DNA of 64,000 nucleotides from Stigmatella aurantiaca (GTDB lineage Bacteria; Myxococcota; Myxococcia; Myxococcales; Myxococcaceae): NCBI RefSeq assembly GCF_900109545.1, contig NZ_FOAP01000017.1, positions 124,001 to 188,000 of the forward strand, read 5' to 3'. Shown piece by piece: positions 1 to 10,300 of this stretch (position 1 is its first letter; each line of letters starts with the position of its first letter). The notes under the pieces were generated by a model. It saw only the letters and a program-made list of their open reading frames with translations, ran no database searches and was not told where the DNA came from. The position numbers and the translations under genes were made by a program.

Positions 1-1
1 G

Positions 2-790
2 TTTGACACCAGCCGCTCGGGAATGGTGCGGCGTCTGGAGGAAACCCTACGCGCGGAGCTGGGAAGCGGCGACCGGCTGCATGTGGAGCGTGACACCGTG
101 CGGCGCGGCGTCTGGTCCGTGGCGAGCGCCTGCTGGGAGTGGGGCATCGCGCAGGCCGCCCAGGGCATCACCCACGTGGTGCTGCTCAACGACGATGCCG
201 AGCCCTGCCCAGGCTTCGTGGAGGCGGTGAGGCGGGCCCTGGCTGCACGCCCCATGCACCCGGTGTGCTTTTATTCCAACCACGAGACGGCCCTCCTGGC
301 CTACGAGCAGGGGGATGCGTGGTGGACCTCCGATGATGGCCTGGTGGGCGTCACGTGTGCGCTGCCCGTGGCGCTGGCCCGGGACTTCCTGGCGTGGGAG
401 CGGGTCTCCTTGGTGGAACGTCCCTTCCCAGGAATGCCCGACGACGCGCGCCTGAACATCTGGGCCATGGCCCATGAACGCCCCATCTGGCATGCCCGCG
501 GGCTGGTGGAGCACGGCGCGCCGGCCGCGAGCCTCGTGGGCAATGACGGCCACGAGGGACGGCGCTCGCTCACGCCGGTGCCCGCCACGCGCGAGGAGGC
601 GCTGGCCATCGACTGGAGCCAGGGCCTCGAAGCGCCCCTGCATGACCTGGTGTACGGACGTTCGCCCATCCATTTGCTCCACGAGGTGAAGCCCGAGGTG
701 CGTGAGCGCATGGGGCTGGAGCGCATCGTTGACCAGCTCTGGGGCGAAGAGGCCCCCCAGGCCCGCGCCTTCTACGGACGGAAGCGCTGA
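2..790 (+). CDS. Glycosyltransferase-like protein, 3' part (5' end outside window)
   Basis: The reading frame is open from the first bases of the window, so the gene begins upstream; the in-frame ATG at 23 is probably internal. About 262 residues remain. The stretch HVVLLNDDAEP near residue 60 looks like the acidic DxD-type nucleotide-sugar site of GT-A (family 2-like) glycosyltransferases, preceded by a Rossmann-like beta strand, and FVEAVRRAL follows as in that fold. The rest (WTSDDGLVGVTCALP, IWAMAHERPIWHARG) fits the acceptor half of such enzymes, but I do not recognise a specific subfamily. No signal peptide or membrane segment is visible in the part present. It ends 93 bp before the sigma-54 regulator gene on the same strand. 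The glycosyltransferase assignment is an inference from one motif; a non-catalytic relative is possible. Confidence 0.55.
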   Translation, partial: FDTSRSGMVRRLEETLRAELGSGDRLHVERDTVRRGVWSVASACWEWGIAQAAQGITHVVLLNDDAEPCPGFVEAVRRALAARPMHPVCFYSNHETALLAYEQGDAWWTSDDGLVGVTCALPVALARDFLAWERVSLVERPFPGMPDDARLNIWAMAHERPIWHARGLVEHGAPAASLVGNDGHEGRRSLTPVPATREEALAIDWSQGLEAPLHDLVYGRSPIHLLHEVKPEVRERMGLERIVDQLWGEEAPQARAFYGRKR

Positions 791-883
791 GTTGCCTGGG
801 TCCCTCCAGAACGTGACGCGGCCCAGTGCCGCCAGAAACGGGGCTAGACTGGCCTCACCCTGAAGCAGCAGGGCGGGAGTTTC

Positions 884-2476
884 ATGCGAGAGCAGCCCCT
901 GGTGGACATCTCGACGGTGGACGCGGTGGAGCGCCGACGTGGGCCGCAATCGTCTTCGCTCGTGCCCGCGCTGACCCTCGTGTCTCACCCCATGGCGGAC
1001 CGCGCGGGAGAGCGGGTGCTGCTCTCCACCCAAAGGGGCGTGGCCGTCTCTCGCAATGAGCCCGCCTTCATGCGCCCAGGCCAGGGGCCCGGCGCGCACC
1101 TGGCGGATCCGTTCCTGAGCCGCAAGCCCGTGATGTTCTTCGCGCAGCCGGACGGGCGTGTCCGGCTGGAGCCGGGCGAGGGCAGCCGCGTGGCCGTGGC
1201 GGGCCTCGTGCTCGAAGGGCCCTGGGAGTTCTCCGCCGAGGAGGTCGCGGCCGGGGTGCCGCTGGAGCTGGCCGGGCGCGTGGTGCTGCTGCTGCACCTG
1301 GCGGAGCCCGCCTCGGCGGAGGCGCCGGACGCGCTGGACATGGTGGGCAGCAGCGTGGGCCTTCAGCGCGTGCGCCGGCTCATCGAGCAGGTGGCGGACC
1401 TGAACGTGCCGGTGCTCATCCGGGGCGAGACGGGCTCGGGCAAGGAGCTGATCGCCCAGGCCATCCACCGGCGCAGCCCCCGCCGCCACAAGCCCTTCGT
1501 CAGCGTGAACCTGGGCGCCATTCCCAAGGAGCTGGCGGCCGTGGAGCTGTTCGGGGCGCGCAAGGGGTCCTTCACGGGCTCGGTGCGCGACCAGGAGGGC
1601 TTCTTCCAGGCGGCCCACGGGGGCACGCTCTTCCTGGACGAAGTCGGCGAGGCCCCGCCCGAGGTGCAGGTGATGCTGCTGCGCGTGCTGGGCACCGGGG
1701 AAATCTACCCCGTGGGCGAGCGCTCCCCCGTCACCGTGGACGTGCGGCTGGTGGCCGCGACGGATGCGCTGCTGGAGCAGCAGATTCAAGAGGGCCGCTT
1801 CAAGGCGCCCCTGCTGCACCGGCTCTCGGGGTTCGCCATCCGCGTGCCGCCCCTGCGGGAGCGGCGGGAGGACGTGGGGATGCTGTTCCACCACTTCGCC
1901 CGCGAGGAGCTGGAGCCGCTCGGAGAGCTGAAGCGCCTGAGCCCGGAGGAGGCCACGGCCGAGCCCTGGCTGCCCGCGGCGCTGGCGGTGCGGCTGGTGC
2001 GCCATGACTGGCCCGGCAACATCCGGCAGCTTCGCAACGTGGTGCGGCAGCTCGTCATCGGCAACCGGGGCCAGCCCCGCCTCCAGCTCGATGCCCAGCT
2101 CGAAGCGGAGCTGGCCACGCTGAACGCCGCGGCCTCGGGCCGTCCCAGCGAGCGGCCCGCGGCTCCCGCGGCAAGTGCCTCGCCCCGCCGCAAGCCCTCG
2201 GACATCACCCCCCAGGAGCTGCTGGCCGCGCTCCGGGAGAGTGGCTGGGAGTTCCAGGCCGCCGCAGACCGGCTGGGCATCTTCCGCACGTCCATCTACG
2301 ACTTGATCGAACGCAGCCCCGGCATCCGCACCGCGGGCTCGCTGAGCGTGGAGGAGCTGAAGCGCTGCCACCGGGAGTGCGCCGGGGACGTGAACGCCAT
2401 GGTGCGCAAGCTCGAGGTGTCCAAGCGGGCCCTGGTCCGTAGGCTCAAGGAGCTGGGGCTGGGCGCCCCGGAATGA
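884..2476 (+). CDS. Sigma-54 dependent transcriptional activator with FHA-like N-terminus
   Basis: 530 residues. Residues about 25-140 form an FHA-like region (conserved SRN and SRKP pieces), as in myxobacterial enhancer-binding proteins that respond to phosphothreonine partners. Residues about 148-390 are the AAA+ domain: Walker A GETGSGKE near 181, Walker B LFLDEVGE, and an R-finger region in PPLRERREDV. The C-terminus carries a Fis-type helix-turn-helix plus an extra segment. The sigma-54-contacting GAFTGA loop reads GSFTGS (about 228-233), so both alanines are serine while the F-T-G core is kept. Start ATG at 884 follows the purine-rich GGGCGGGAG. The downstream lipoprotein gene starts 6 bp after its stop and is probably co-transcribed. 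It should activate sigma-54 promoters, perhaps under control of a Ser/Thr kinase such as the one encoded at 3035-6445. Confidence 0.9.
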   Translation: MREQPLVDISTVDAVERRRGPQSSSLVPALTLVSHPMADRAGERVLLSTQRGVAVSRNEPAFMRPGQGPGAHLADPFLSRKPVMFFAQPDGRVRLEPGEGSRVAVAGLVLEGPWEFSAEEVAAGVPLELAGRVVLLLHLAEPASAEAPDALDMVGSSVGLQRVRRLIEQVADLNVPVLIRGETGSGKELIAQAIHRRSPRRHKPFVSVNLGAIPKELAAVELFGARKGSFTGSVRDQEGFFQAAHGGTLFLDEVGEAPPEVQVMLLRVLGTGEIYPVGERSPVTVDVRLVAATDALLEQQIQEGRFKAPLLHRLSGFAIRVPPLRERREDVGMLFHHFAREELEPLGELKRLSPEEATAEPWLPAALAVRLVRHDWPGNIRQLRNVVRQLVIGNRGQPRLQLDAQLEAELATLNAAASGRPSERPAAPAASASPRRKPSDITPQELLAALRESGWEFQAAADRLGIFRTSIYDLIERSPGIRTAGSLSVEELKRCHRECAGDVNAMVRKLEVSKRALVRRLKELGLGAPE

Positions 2477-2482
2477 GGAGCG

Positions 2483-3025
2483 ATGGAAAGGATGAGCATG
2501 CAGCCGAGGTGGGTGTCGAAGTGGAATGGGAGCGGTCTTCGCGCGGGGCGGGTGCTGCTGGGAACGGCCCTCTTCGCGGTGGCGGCTTGCAAGAGCGCGG
2601 GCCACTCCAGCGAACCGCGCGCGAGCGAGGCGGAGGCTTCAACGCAGCGCTGCCAGGGCAACCTGCGCTCCGCCCAGCGGCAGGTGTCCTACCTGGTCGG
2701 GTGTGATGGCTTGAGTACGAGAATGCAGTGCGCCTTCCAGGGCGCCAGGGTCGAGTTCAGATCGGACTGCGACAAGCACGTCGACCTCTACTTCAGTGAG
2801 CCTGAGACGCTGTTCACGAGCAAGAAGGCCCACATCGGCTTGAAGAACAAAGGGGATTCGCAGACGGAGACGGTGGGCTCTGACAGCGGAAACCACTGCG
2901 TGTGTGTCGGCGATGCCCTGTGTGACAGCGATGCCTGCTTCCAGCTCGGCCGCGAGTCCAAGACGGGCAGCCTGGATGTGTACACGAGCGGCCCCGGAGA
3001 CGACGACGAGCACAAGCCGCGGTAG
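2483..3025 (+). CDS. Small cysteine-containing lipoprotein, function unknown
   Basis: 180 residues. The N-terminus has basic residues, a hydrophobic stretch LLGTALFAVAA and then C36 as a plausible lipobox cysteine (AVAAC), so export and lipidation by signal peptidase II are expected. The mature part holds about eight further cysteines (RCQGN, VGCDG, MQCAF, DCDKH, HCVCVG, LCDSDACF), suggesting a disulfide-rich periplasmic or surface domain. I do not recognise a family. Later ATGs at 2492 and 2498 are also possible starts and would give a more usual signal-peptide length. It lies 6 bp behind the sigma-54 activator gene and converges on the Ser/Thr kinase gene, with only 9 bp between the two stops. 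Confidence 0.75.
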   Translation: MERMSMQPRWVSKWNGSGLRAGRVLLGTALFAVAACKSAGHSSEPRASEAEASTQRCQGNLRSAQRQVSYLVGCDGLSTRMQCAFQGARVEFRSDCDKHVDLYFSEPETLFTSKKAHIGLKNKGDSQTETVGSDSGNHCVCVGDALCDSDACFQLGRESKTGSLDVYTSGPGDDDEHKPR

Positions 3026-3042
3026 GCCGTGACGTCACGGCC
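3025..3042. terminator. 18-bp perfect palindrome between convergent genes
   Basis: GGCCGTGACGTCACGGCC is a perfect palindrome that overlaps the last base of the lipoprotein stop codon and includes the stop codon of the converging kinase gene. It could fold into a 7-bp stem with an ACGT loop on either strand. There is no T-tract, so a terminator role is inferred from position; a protein-binding site is the alternative. Confidence 0.5.
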
Positions 3043-6000
3043 GGGAGTGCCAGCGGTTCCAGCCGTGGGTGAGGTGCGGGTTGGCTTTCAGCGCCGCCTG
3101 GATGTCCTTCTGGGCTTGCAGCCGCTCCGGGGCCTCTTGCTCCAGGCGGAGCCCCGCCTGGAGCAGCAGGGCCTCGGGCCAGGAGGGGTGGACGGCGAGC
3201 AGCTCCCCGGCCAGGGCCTGGCCCCGCGTCAGGGGCGGCAGCGGATCCTTTCCGGCCTTCTTTCGCCACCGGGCCCATTCCTGGCACAGGTGGCCGAAGG
3301 CGGCGCGGTGCTCCGGGCTCCGGGGCAGGAGCTGGAGCGTCTTCTCGAAGGCTTGCGCCGCTTGTGAGAAGGCCTCGTCCGCGAGGGAGTCGGGCTGACG
3401 GGCCATCCACCGGGCACGGAGTCCCAGCACCTCGGCCCGGATGCGCCAGGCCTCCGGCTCCTCGGGGTTGAGCCGGAAGGACTGGGCGAGGGCCTCCTCG
3501 GCCTTCGCCAGGTCTGGCTCGGGAGTCCTCGCGCGCTCCAGCGCGAAGGCCGCCTGGAGCGCTCGCCCCTTGGCCACATTCGCCCAGGGCGCCGCCTGGC
3601 CTGGAAGCCGCGAGAGGGCCTGTTGGTAGGCGGCCTCGGCCGCGCGAAGCTCGGCTTCCGGGTCCTCTCCCAGGGCGAGCTGGTACGTGGCCCGCGTGGC
3701 GTGGATCTCTCCCACGTTGTTCTGGCCCCATCCCTGTTGGGGGGCCACGGCGATGGCCCGCGCGTAGGCGGCCTGGGCCTGCTCCAGCAGGGAGAATGGG
3801 TCCTCTCCCCGGTCCCAGGCCTCCCGCGCTTGCCCAGCCAGGGCGATGCCCAGGCCATTGTGGAGCGGGGCCACCTGGGCGTTGATGCCGATGCCCCGCT
3901 GGAAGAGTTCCGCCGCGCGGGTGAGGTCCGGCCGGGCATCGCCCCCGAGGCTCCGGCGCCGCGAGGCCAGCTCTGTGTGGAGCGTTCCGCCCAGGAACCA
4001 GGCCACGAAGTTCTGTGGGTTGAGGGCCCGTGACTGCTCGAGCGCGAGCCGGGCCTGCTCCAGGTCGGCGAGGGGGTCCACGGCGCGGGCGCTCGAGGCC
4101 CGCTTGAGGTAGGCCTGCCCGAGGTTGATCCACGCATCCGGCAGGTGCTCATCGAGCTGGATGGCCTGGCGGTACGCCGCGATGGCCTGCGCCTGATGGG
4201 CGGAGGGATCCGCGCCCGTCTGGTCCTCATGGTCCGCCCAGACGCGGAAGAGCAGCCCCCGGGTGGCGTGGAACTCGTAGTCCTGGTCCTTCGGAGGGAG
4301 GGCCTCGAAGGTCTCGAGCGCGAGCGTCAGGAGCGCGCCCGGATCCTCTCCCCGGCCCTGCCGGGCGCGGGCCTGGCGCAGCAGGCTCTGGCCCAGCTCC
4401 CTGCGGGCCCGCGAGTCCCCGGGCGCCAGGGCCAGCGCGGCCCGCGCGGAGGCGATCGCCTTCTGGAGGGGCTCCTCCGCGGTGCCCCCCTTGTTGAGCT
4501 GCTCCTCCGCCAGCCGGTTGTGAAAGCGGGCCTCCCAGAAGCGCGCCTCGGCGGAGTCCGCGTCGGCCACGAGGGCCCGTGCCACGGCCTCCAGCCCCCG
4601 CGTGTACGCGGGCAGGACGTTCCCCCGGCCATAGAGCTCCAGCACCATCGCGGTGTATTCGAGCTTGGCGGCCGAGAGGTGCACCTCGGGCAGGCTCTCC
4701 CCGGTCGCCACGGCGGACGCGAGCACCCGGCGGCCCGCCTCCAGGTCCGCGAGAGCGCCCTCGCGGTCCCCCTGATTCCAGCGCTGCGCGGCCCGGCTCT
4801 GGAGGATGCCGCCCCGAAGCAGGGGGGCCTCATGGAACCAGGGCAGCCGGGAGCCCAACGCATCCAGCTGGGCGAGCGCCTCATCCCACCGGTTCTCATG
4901 GAAGGCCAGCAGGGCCGTGACGTACTCGGTGGAGGGGACCTCGGCCCCCGTGCTCTGGCGCAGATACGCCAGGGCTGGGTCCCGGTATTGCCGCTCCGCC
5001 TCTTGCCGGCGCGCCTGGCGCCGTCCAGCGTTCGCAAGCGCCTCCACTTCCTGGAGCTGCTCGCGGTACAGGTGGCCGATGACCAGCGCGAGCGCCCAGG
5101 CCACCCGGGGCTCCTGGAAGCCCTGGCGCCAGGCCGCCTCCAGGTGCTCACGGGCTTGCGGCCGGTCCCCAAGCGCCAGCGCCCCCCGCCCGAGCGCATA
5201 GTGCCCTGGCCCGAGCGCCCCCGGGCCCGCGCGTTGAATCTCCGCCTCCAGCTCCGCCATGTGCTGGCGGAGCGCCGCGCGATCGGCGCGGATGTCATGC
5301 AGCCGGGCCATGCCAGCGTACCGGGCGAGGGCCTCGATGCGCTCCACCCGCTCGGTGAAGCGGCGGGCGAGCTGCTCGCGCTGCGCCGCTTGCTGGCGGG
5401 TGAAGGCCGCCCAGCCCAGGGCGCTCAGGATGGCCAGGAGCGCCAGGGTGGCCCCTGCCACCGTGAGCCGGTGCCGGCGCACCTTCCGGCGCAGCCGGGA
5501 CCAGGGGCCGGTGGGGCGCGCCCGCACGGGCTCGCCAGCGAGGAACCGGTCCAGCTCCTCGGCCAGGGCATGGGCCGAGCCGTAGCGGGCCGAGCGGTCC
5601 TTCTCCAGGCACTTGAGGACGATGGCCTCCAGGTCCGGGGGGATGTCCGGGTTCAGCGCGCGCGGAGGGCGGGGCTCCTGGGTGGCGATGCGGTTGAGCA
5701 GCTCCAGCCCGTTGGCGCCCGAGATGGGAAGCGCTCCGGTGAGCAGGTGGTAGAGCGTGGCGCCGAGGCTGTAGACGTCCGCGCGGCGGTCGAGCCGCCC
5801 CACCTCGCCCCGGGCCTGCTCCGGGGACATATAAGGAGGCGTGCCGAGCACCGAGCCCGTGGCGGTGGTGGCCTGGGCGTTCCAGTCGTGGGCCAGGCCG
5901 AAGTCCATCACGTAGGGCTTGAGGCGGCCGTCCGGGGTGCGCTCCACCAGGATGTTGGCGGGCTTCAAGTCCCGGTGGATGAGGCCCACGCGGTGGGCGG

Positions 6001-6445
6001 CGTGCACGCCCTCGGCCGCGTCCCGGAGCATCAGCGCCTTCTGCTCCACGGTGAGCGTGTCCGCGAGCTGGCCCAGCGGGGTGCCGTCGATGAACGGCAT
6101 GGCGATGTACGGGCGGCCCTGGACTTCGCCGACCTCGTACACGGGGCAGACGCGCTCGTGGGAGATGCGGGCCTGCGCGCGGGCCTCCGACATCAACCGG
6201 TGGAGGAGGCCGGCGTCATCGCCCCGGACGAACTTCAGGGCCACGTTGCGGCGCAGGCGCGGATCATAGGCGAGGAACACCTGGCCCATGCCGCCCTGGC
6301 CCAGGAAGCGGAGGCCCTGGTAGCGCTCCCAGCCGGGTACCGGGAAGGGCGGGGAGGAGGACTCCGGGCCGGTGCCTGGAGTCGGCAGGGTCGGAGGCCC
6401 GGAGGCGGAGGCGATGCGCGGCGCCTCGTCGTGCTGGTCGTGCAT
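3035..6445 (-). CDS. Membrane Ser/Thr protein kinase with cytosolic kinase and C-terminal TPR region
   Basis: 1136 residues from the ATG at 6445, chosen because the earlier in-frame start adds only a low-complexity arginine-rich leader. The kinase domain spans about residues 41-305: glycine loop LGQGGMG (48-54), invariant Lys71 in VALKF, catalytic HRD at 157-159, DFG at 181-183 and SPE at 207-209 in place of APE. All residues needed for activity are present. A basic linker is followed by one transmembrane helix at about 328-347 (LTVAGATLALLAILSALGWA). The remaining 780 residues are alpha-helical with many TPR-like units (for example DAWINLGQAYLKRAS and APLHNGLGIALAGQA), expected outside the membrane as a sensing or docking domain. 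This is the common myxobacterial Hanks-type receptor kinase plan. Its upstream region (6446-6648) is shared with the divergent Vps62-like gene. Confidence 0.93.
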   Translation of the reverse strand: MHDQHDEAPRIASASGPPTLPTPGTGPESSSPPFPVPGWERYQGLRFLGQGGMGQVFLAYDPRLRRNVALKFVRGDDAGLLHRLMSEARAQARISHERVCPVYEVGEVQGRPYIAMPFIDGTPLGQLADTLTVEQKALMLRDAAEGVHAAHRVGLIHRDLKPANILVERTPDGRLKPYVMDFGLAHDWNAQATTATGSVLGTPPYMSPEQARGEVGRLDRRADVYSLGATLYHLLTGALPISGANGLELLNRIATQEPRPPRALNPDIPPDLEAIVLKCLEKDRSARYGSAHALAEELDRFLAGEPVRARPTGPWSRLRRKVRRHRLTVAGATLALLAILSALGWAAFTRQQAAQREQLARRFTERVERIEALARYAGMARLHDIRADRAALRQHMAELEAEIQRAGPGALGPGHYALGRGALALGDRPQAREHLEAAWRQGFQEPRVAWALALVIGHLYREQLQEVEALANAGRRQARRQEAERQYRDPALAYLRQSTGAEVPSTEYVTALLAFHENRWDEALAQLDALGSRLPWFHEAPLLRGGILQSRAAQRWNQGDREGALADLEAGRRVLASAVATGESLPEVHLSAAKLEYTAMVLELYGRGNVLPAYTRGLEAVARALVADADSAEARFWEARFHNRLAEEQLNKGGTAEEPLQKAIASARAALALAPGDSRARRELGQSLLRQARARQGRGEDPGALLTLALETFEALPPKDQDYEFHATRGLLFRVWADHEDQTGADPSAHQAQAIAAYRQAIQLDEHLPDAWINLGQAYLKRASSARAVDPLADLEQARLALEQSRALNPQNFVAWFLGGTLHTELASRRRSLGGDARPDLTRAAELFQRGIGINAQVAPLHNGLGIALAGQAREAWDRGEDPFSLLEQAQAAYARAIAVAPQQGWGQNNVGEIHATRATYQLALGEDPEAELRAAEAAYQQALSRLPGQAAPWANVAKGRALQAAFALERARTPEPDLAKAEEALAQSFRLNPEEPEAWRIRAEVLGLRARWMARQPDSLADEAFSQAAQAFEKTLQLLPRSPEHRAAFGHLCQEWARWRKKAGKDPLPPLTRGQALAGELLAVHPSWPEALLLQAGLRLEQEAPERLQAQKDIQAALKANPHLTHGWNRWHSRP

Positions 6446-6648
6446 GGCGCGGGGATGATCCGTCCGGGAGTGGGAGGAAGGCAACTCCTCGGGGGGCCGG
6501 GGGCGTTCGACGCCAGGGCGTCGAACGTCGCGTCGAGCGACGCGTCGACGGCAGGCAAGGCCCTCCCTGTCCGAGCGGGACGGTCCGGCATGTCGATTGC
6601 TCAATGCCGGGAGCGAAGCACTCACGCTCCACACGCAAGGTCTCCACC

Positions 6649-7260
6649 ATGGAAAAGCTCCACCACCGCCCCACGCTCGTCCGCGCTTCCCAGTCCGTTC
6701 AGGGGGAGCCGTCGCTGATCCTCTCCACCACGGCCTCTTACACCTGGATCTGCGACGATGTGGGCTCCGGCGCCGACAGCGACGTCACGCTCTTCCGGCC
6801 GAACCCCGATGACACCAGCTACTGCATCCTCGGGGACTATGCCCAGGGCAACTACGGGGGGCCCACCGGTAATTCGATCATCGTGAAGGCCATCAACGAT
6901 GACCCCGCCGCGCCGCTGCTCAAGCCGGCGAAGAGCTGGAGCCTCGTCTGGACGGACAAGGGCAGCAGGGGCGACTACGACTGGTCGGTCTGGGCCGCGG
7001 TGGCGCCGGATGGCTATGTGGCGCTCGGCATGGTGGCCACCCTGGGCTACAGCGCGCCCGACATCCAGAACTACCGCTGCGTGAGGAAGGACCTCGCCCA
7101 GCAGTCGTCCGCCCCGGCGCAGATCTGGAGTGACAAGGGCTCGGGCGCCGACAACGACGTCACGCTCTGGGGCGTCACCGGCATGCCGAACACGTTCGTC
7201 GCGCAGGCCAACTACGACGCGTACAACGGCACGGCCTACGTGCTCAAGGGCATCTCCTAA
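6649..7260 (+). CDS. Vps62-like (DUF946-type) repeat protein
   Basis: About 203 residues from ATG 6649 (an earlier in-frame ATG at 6604 is possible). Three copies of a short pattern are visible: DDVGSGADSDVTLFRP, TDKGSRGDYDWSVWAA and SDKGSGADNDVTLWGV, each followed by a glycine- and tyrosine-rich segment with a G-Y-x-x-L-G core. This resembles the repeat found in Vps62-related proteins of plants and fungi and in scattered bacteria, probably a beta-prism-like fold. There is no obvious signal peptide. It is divergent from the kinase gene and lies 90 bp upstream of the large SpvB/RHS gene, with a terminator-like hairpin and T-tract between them. Its function is unknown; the position suggests a partner of the RHS protein, but that is inference. 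Confidence 0.7.
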   Translation: MEKLHHRPTLVRASQSVQGEPSLILSTTASYTWICDDVGSGADSDVTLFRPNPDDTSYCILGDYAQGNYGGPTGNSIIVKAINDDPAAPLLKPAKSWSLVWTDKGSRGDYDWSVWAAVAPDGYVALGMVATLGYSAPDIQNYRCVRKDLAQQSSAPAQIWSDKGSGADNDVTLWGVTGMPNTFVAQANYDAYNGTAYVLKGIS

Positions 7261-7300
7261 CCGTCTCCGGCTGTCTCCCCTCACTTCCCCTTCTTCCAAC

Positions 7301-7340
7301 GGCGGCCCTCCCCGGGGCCGCCGTGCTGTGTCCTTTTTTT
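7301..7340 (+). terminator. Rho-independent terminator after the Vps62-like gene
   Basis: An 8-bp GC-only stem, GGCGGCCC (7301-7308) pairing with GGGCCGCC (7315-7322), is followed 11 bases later by seven T residues (7334-7340). It lies 41 bp after the Vps62-like stop and just before the SpvB/RHS start. The stem-to-T-tract gap is longer than ideal, so readthrough or attenuation is possible. Confidence 0.6.
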
Positions 7341-7350
7341 CTTCGAATGG

Positions 7351-10300
7351 ATGTGTGTGATGTCCGCGACAGACTCTCTCTCCGCCGTGGGGCTGGCCCA
7401 GGGAACGTTCCAGGTCGATGCCAATGGTCAGGCCACCTACAAGCTTCCGGTTGAGCTGCCGCCCGGCATCGCCAACCTCCAGCCCCAGCTCTCGCTCGTC
7501 TACAGCCACCGGCAGCCCAACGGCCCGCTGGGCGTGGGCTGGGCGCTCAGCGGCCAGTCGGCCATCACGCGCACCAAGGCCACCTATGCCGTCGATGGCT
7601 TCAACAGTGCGGTCTCCTATGGGCCGCAGGATCGCTTCGCGCTGGATGGCGCCCGGCTCATCAACGTGCAGGGCGAGCAGGGCGCGGGGGGCACCGTCTA
7701 TTACACGGAGATGCAGAGCTGGAGCCGGGTGGTGGCGGGGGCCACGCCCCAGGACGGCTTCACCGTCTACGGCAAGGCCGGAGAGGTTCGCGCCTACGGC
7801 ACGACGGCCAACAGCCGCATCCTCGCGCCGGGCAGCCAGAACATCCGGGTGTGGGCCCTGGCCTCCATCACGGATCTGCACGGCAACCGCATCGAGTACA
7901 CCTATACGCTCTCCCCCGACGGCCAGCACGCGGACGCGGGCTCCTACTTCCTCCAGGAGATCGCCTACACGGTGCGCGACGATGGCACCCAGGCGAACCG
8001 CTTCGTCCGGTTCACCTACGAGCCGCGGCCCGACCCCATCGAGGACTACGTCGCGGGCTATCCGGTGAACCTCTTCTACCGGCTGACGCAGATCTCCACC
8101 GTGCTCGGCGCGGACGAGACGGTCCGCACGTACACCCTTGGCTACCGCACCAGCACCGCCACCCAGCTCAGCTGCCTCGAGTCCGTGACGCTCACCGGGG
8201 CGAAGGCCGAGGGGGCACCGTCCCTGCCGCCCACCGTGCTGGCCTGGCAGGACGTCGCCACGCCTGGGTTCGACATCGGCGTGTCCTCGACGCTGGATCA
8301 GCACCTGGGCCAGGCGGACATCCGCCCCATGGACGTCAACGGCGATGGCCGCACCGACATCGTCCAGCTCTGGAACGACGGCCAGAACGCGCTGCATGCC
8401 ACGGTGTACCTGGCCACGCCGGGCGCGGAGGGAACCCCCTTCGTCCGGGCCTCGGACACCACGCTGGGCTCCTTCCCCAGCCAGCGCGAAATCTACCCCA
8501 TGGACCTCAACGGCGACGGCAGCACGGACCTGCTCGTCGTCTACCCGGGGGGGCCGGACAGCGAGCTGCGCCTCGCCGCGTTCCTTTGGAACGGCACTGC
8601 CTTCGAGGACGCGGGCATCTTCCAGACCGGCTACGCCTGGGATGCCTCGCACCTCCAGTTCTTCGCCATGGATGCCAACGGCGATGGCCGCACGGACCTG
8701 GTGCAGGCCTACTCGCACTACGACGCGGCGACCCAGGGGCACCAGCTGTACTTCCGCTCGTTCCTGTCCCAGTTCGGCGATGCGCCGGGGGCGATGTTCA
8801 CCCAGGCCCTCGTGAGCCCCACGGAGGACCCGGCGCAGCCCACGCAGCCGCTGGCCTTCTGGCCGATGGACGTCAACGGCGATGGGATGGTGGACCTCGT
8901 CCGGGTGTGGCAGAGCGGCTCGGATCAAACCATCCGGGCCACGGCCTATCTGGGCTCGGGCAGCAGCCGGGACACGGTCTCCTTCGCGTCCTCGGTCCGC
9001 AGCAACCTGGGCACGCTCAACCTGTCCAACTCGCTGGCCTTCCTGCCGGTGGATGTGAACGGCGATGGCGTGCTCGACCTGTTGCAGATCTGGAAGACGC
9101 AGGGCGCCTCCTCCACGACGCTGCACCTCACCGCGTTCCTGTGCGACGCGGCGGGCGGGTTCGTCCCGGGGCCGGACTCGGCCTTCGAGAACGCGCAGCT
9201 CGATCCGGACAACTTCTTCCCCATGGACATCGATGGGAGCGGCCTCACCGCCATCGTGAACAAGTGGATCGGCAACGGCCGGCTCATGTTCACCGTCTAC
9301 CGGGGCTCGCCCTCGGGCAGCTACCGCATGCTGGAGCCCTTCGACGCGGGGGCAGCCGGGACCACCATCCTCAACTCGAAGTTCTTCGCGTGTGACGTGA
9401 ACGGTGACGGCAAGGCGGACCTCGTCCGCGCCGGCATGGACGCGAACCAGCAGTTCGTCCTCGCCCCCTACACCTCCTCCGGGGCGTTCCCCGACATGGT
9501 GTCGTCGTTCACGAACGCGCTGGGGGGCACCGTCACGGTCCAATACGCGGCGCTGTCCGACGCGAGCGTCTACGGCCCCGGAGATCCGCTCACCTTCCCT
9601 GCGGGAGAGGGCTCGCGCTACCCCAATCCACTGACGCCGGGCCAGTACCCCGTGCAGGCCGTGCTCGGCCGCGCGACGTATGTCGTGTCCCGGTATGGGC
9701 AGGCCAACAATGCCTCGGCCAACCGCTTCGCCTACGGCATGACGAACACCGTGACGTACGCTGGCGCGCAGCTCAACCTGCTGGGCCGGGGCTGGCAGGG
9801 GTTCAAGACCGTCACGAACCTCTCCCTGGACACCGGCCTCGTCACGGTCGACACCTACAACCAGGACTTCCCGTACACCGGTACCAAGGCGTCCTCCCGG
9901 GTGGAGGCCAACGGCGCGTACACCACGGATCCGCGGGTGCCCAGGGACCAGACGGTGCTGATGAACACGGTGGCCGAGGTGTACACGGCCTACCCGCGCG
10001 CCACCGGCGCCACCGCTCCGAACCCGGTGGTGTACGAGACGCTGCGGACCTCGTCCCGGTGGGAGAACTGGAGCTACGGCACGTTCGGCTTCGCGCTCGC
10101 CCACACGTATGGCTACGACGCTTACGGCAACGAGACGCTCGACGCCAACCTGGGCTACGTCGATGACGCCAACCAGCCGCTCGCGCCCACCGAGGCCGTC
10201 TATCAGCACCGGCAGTACCAGAATGAGCTCCTGGGGGCGGGCTGGGCGCTCGGCTACCTGCGCTATGCGAAGGAGAGCGCCAACGCCAACGACACGGACA

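Noticed and set aside
28..230. Alternative plus-strand frames inside the first gene
   Set aside because: They lack motifs and compete with the frame carrying LNDDAEP, which stays open to the window edge.
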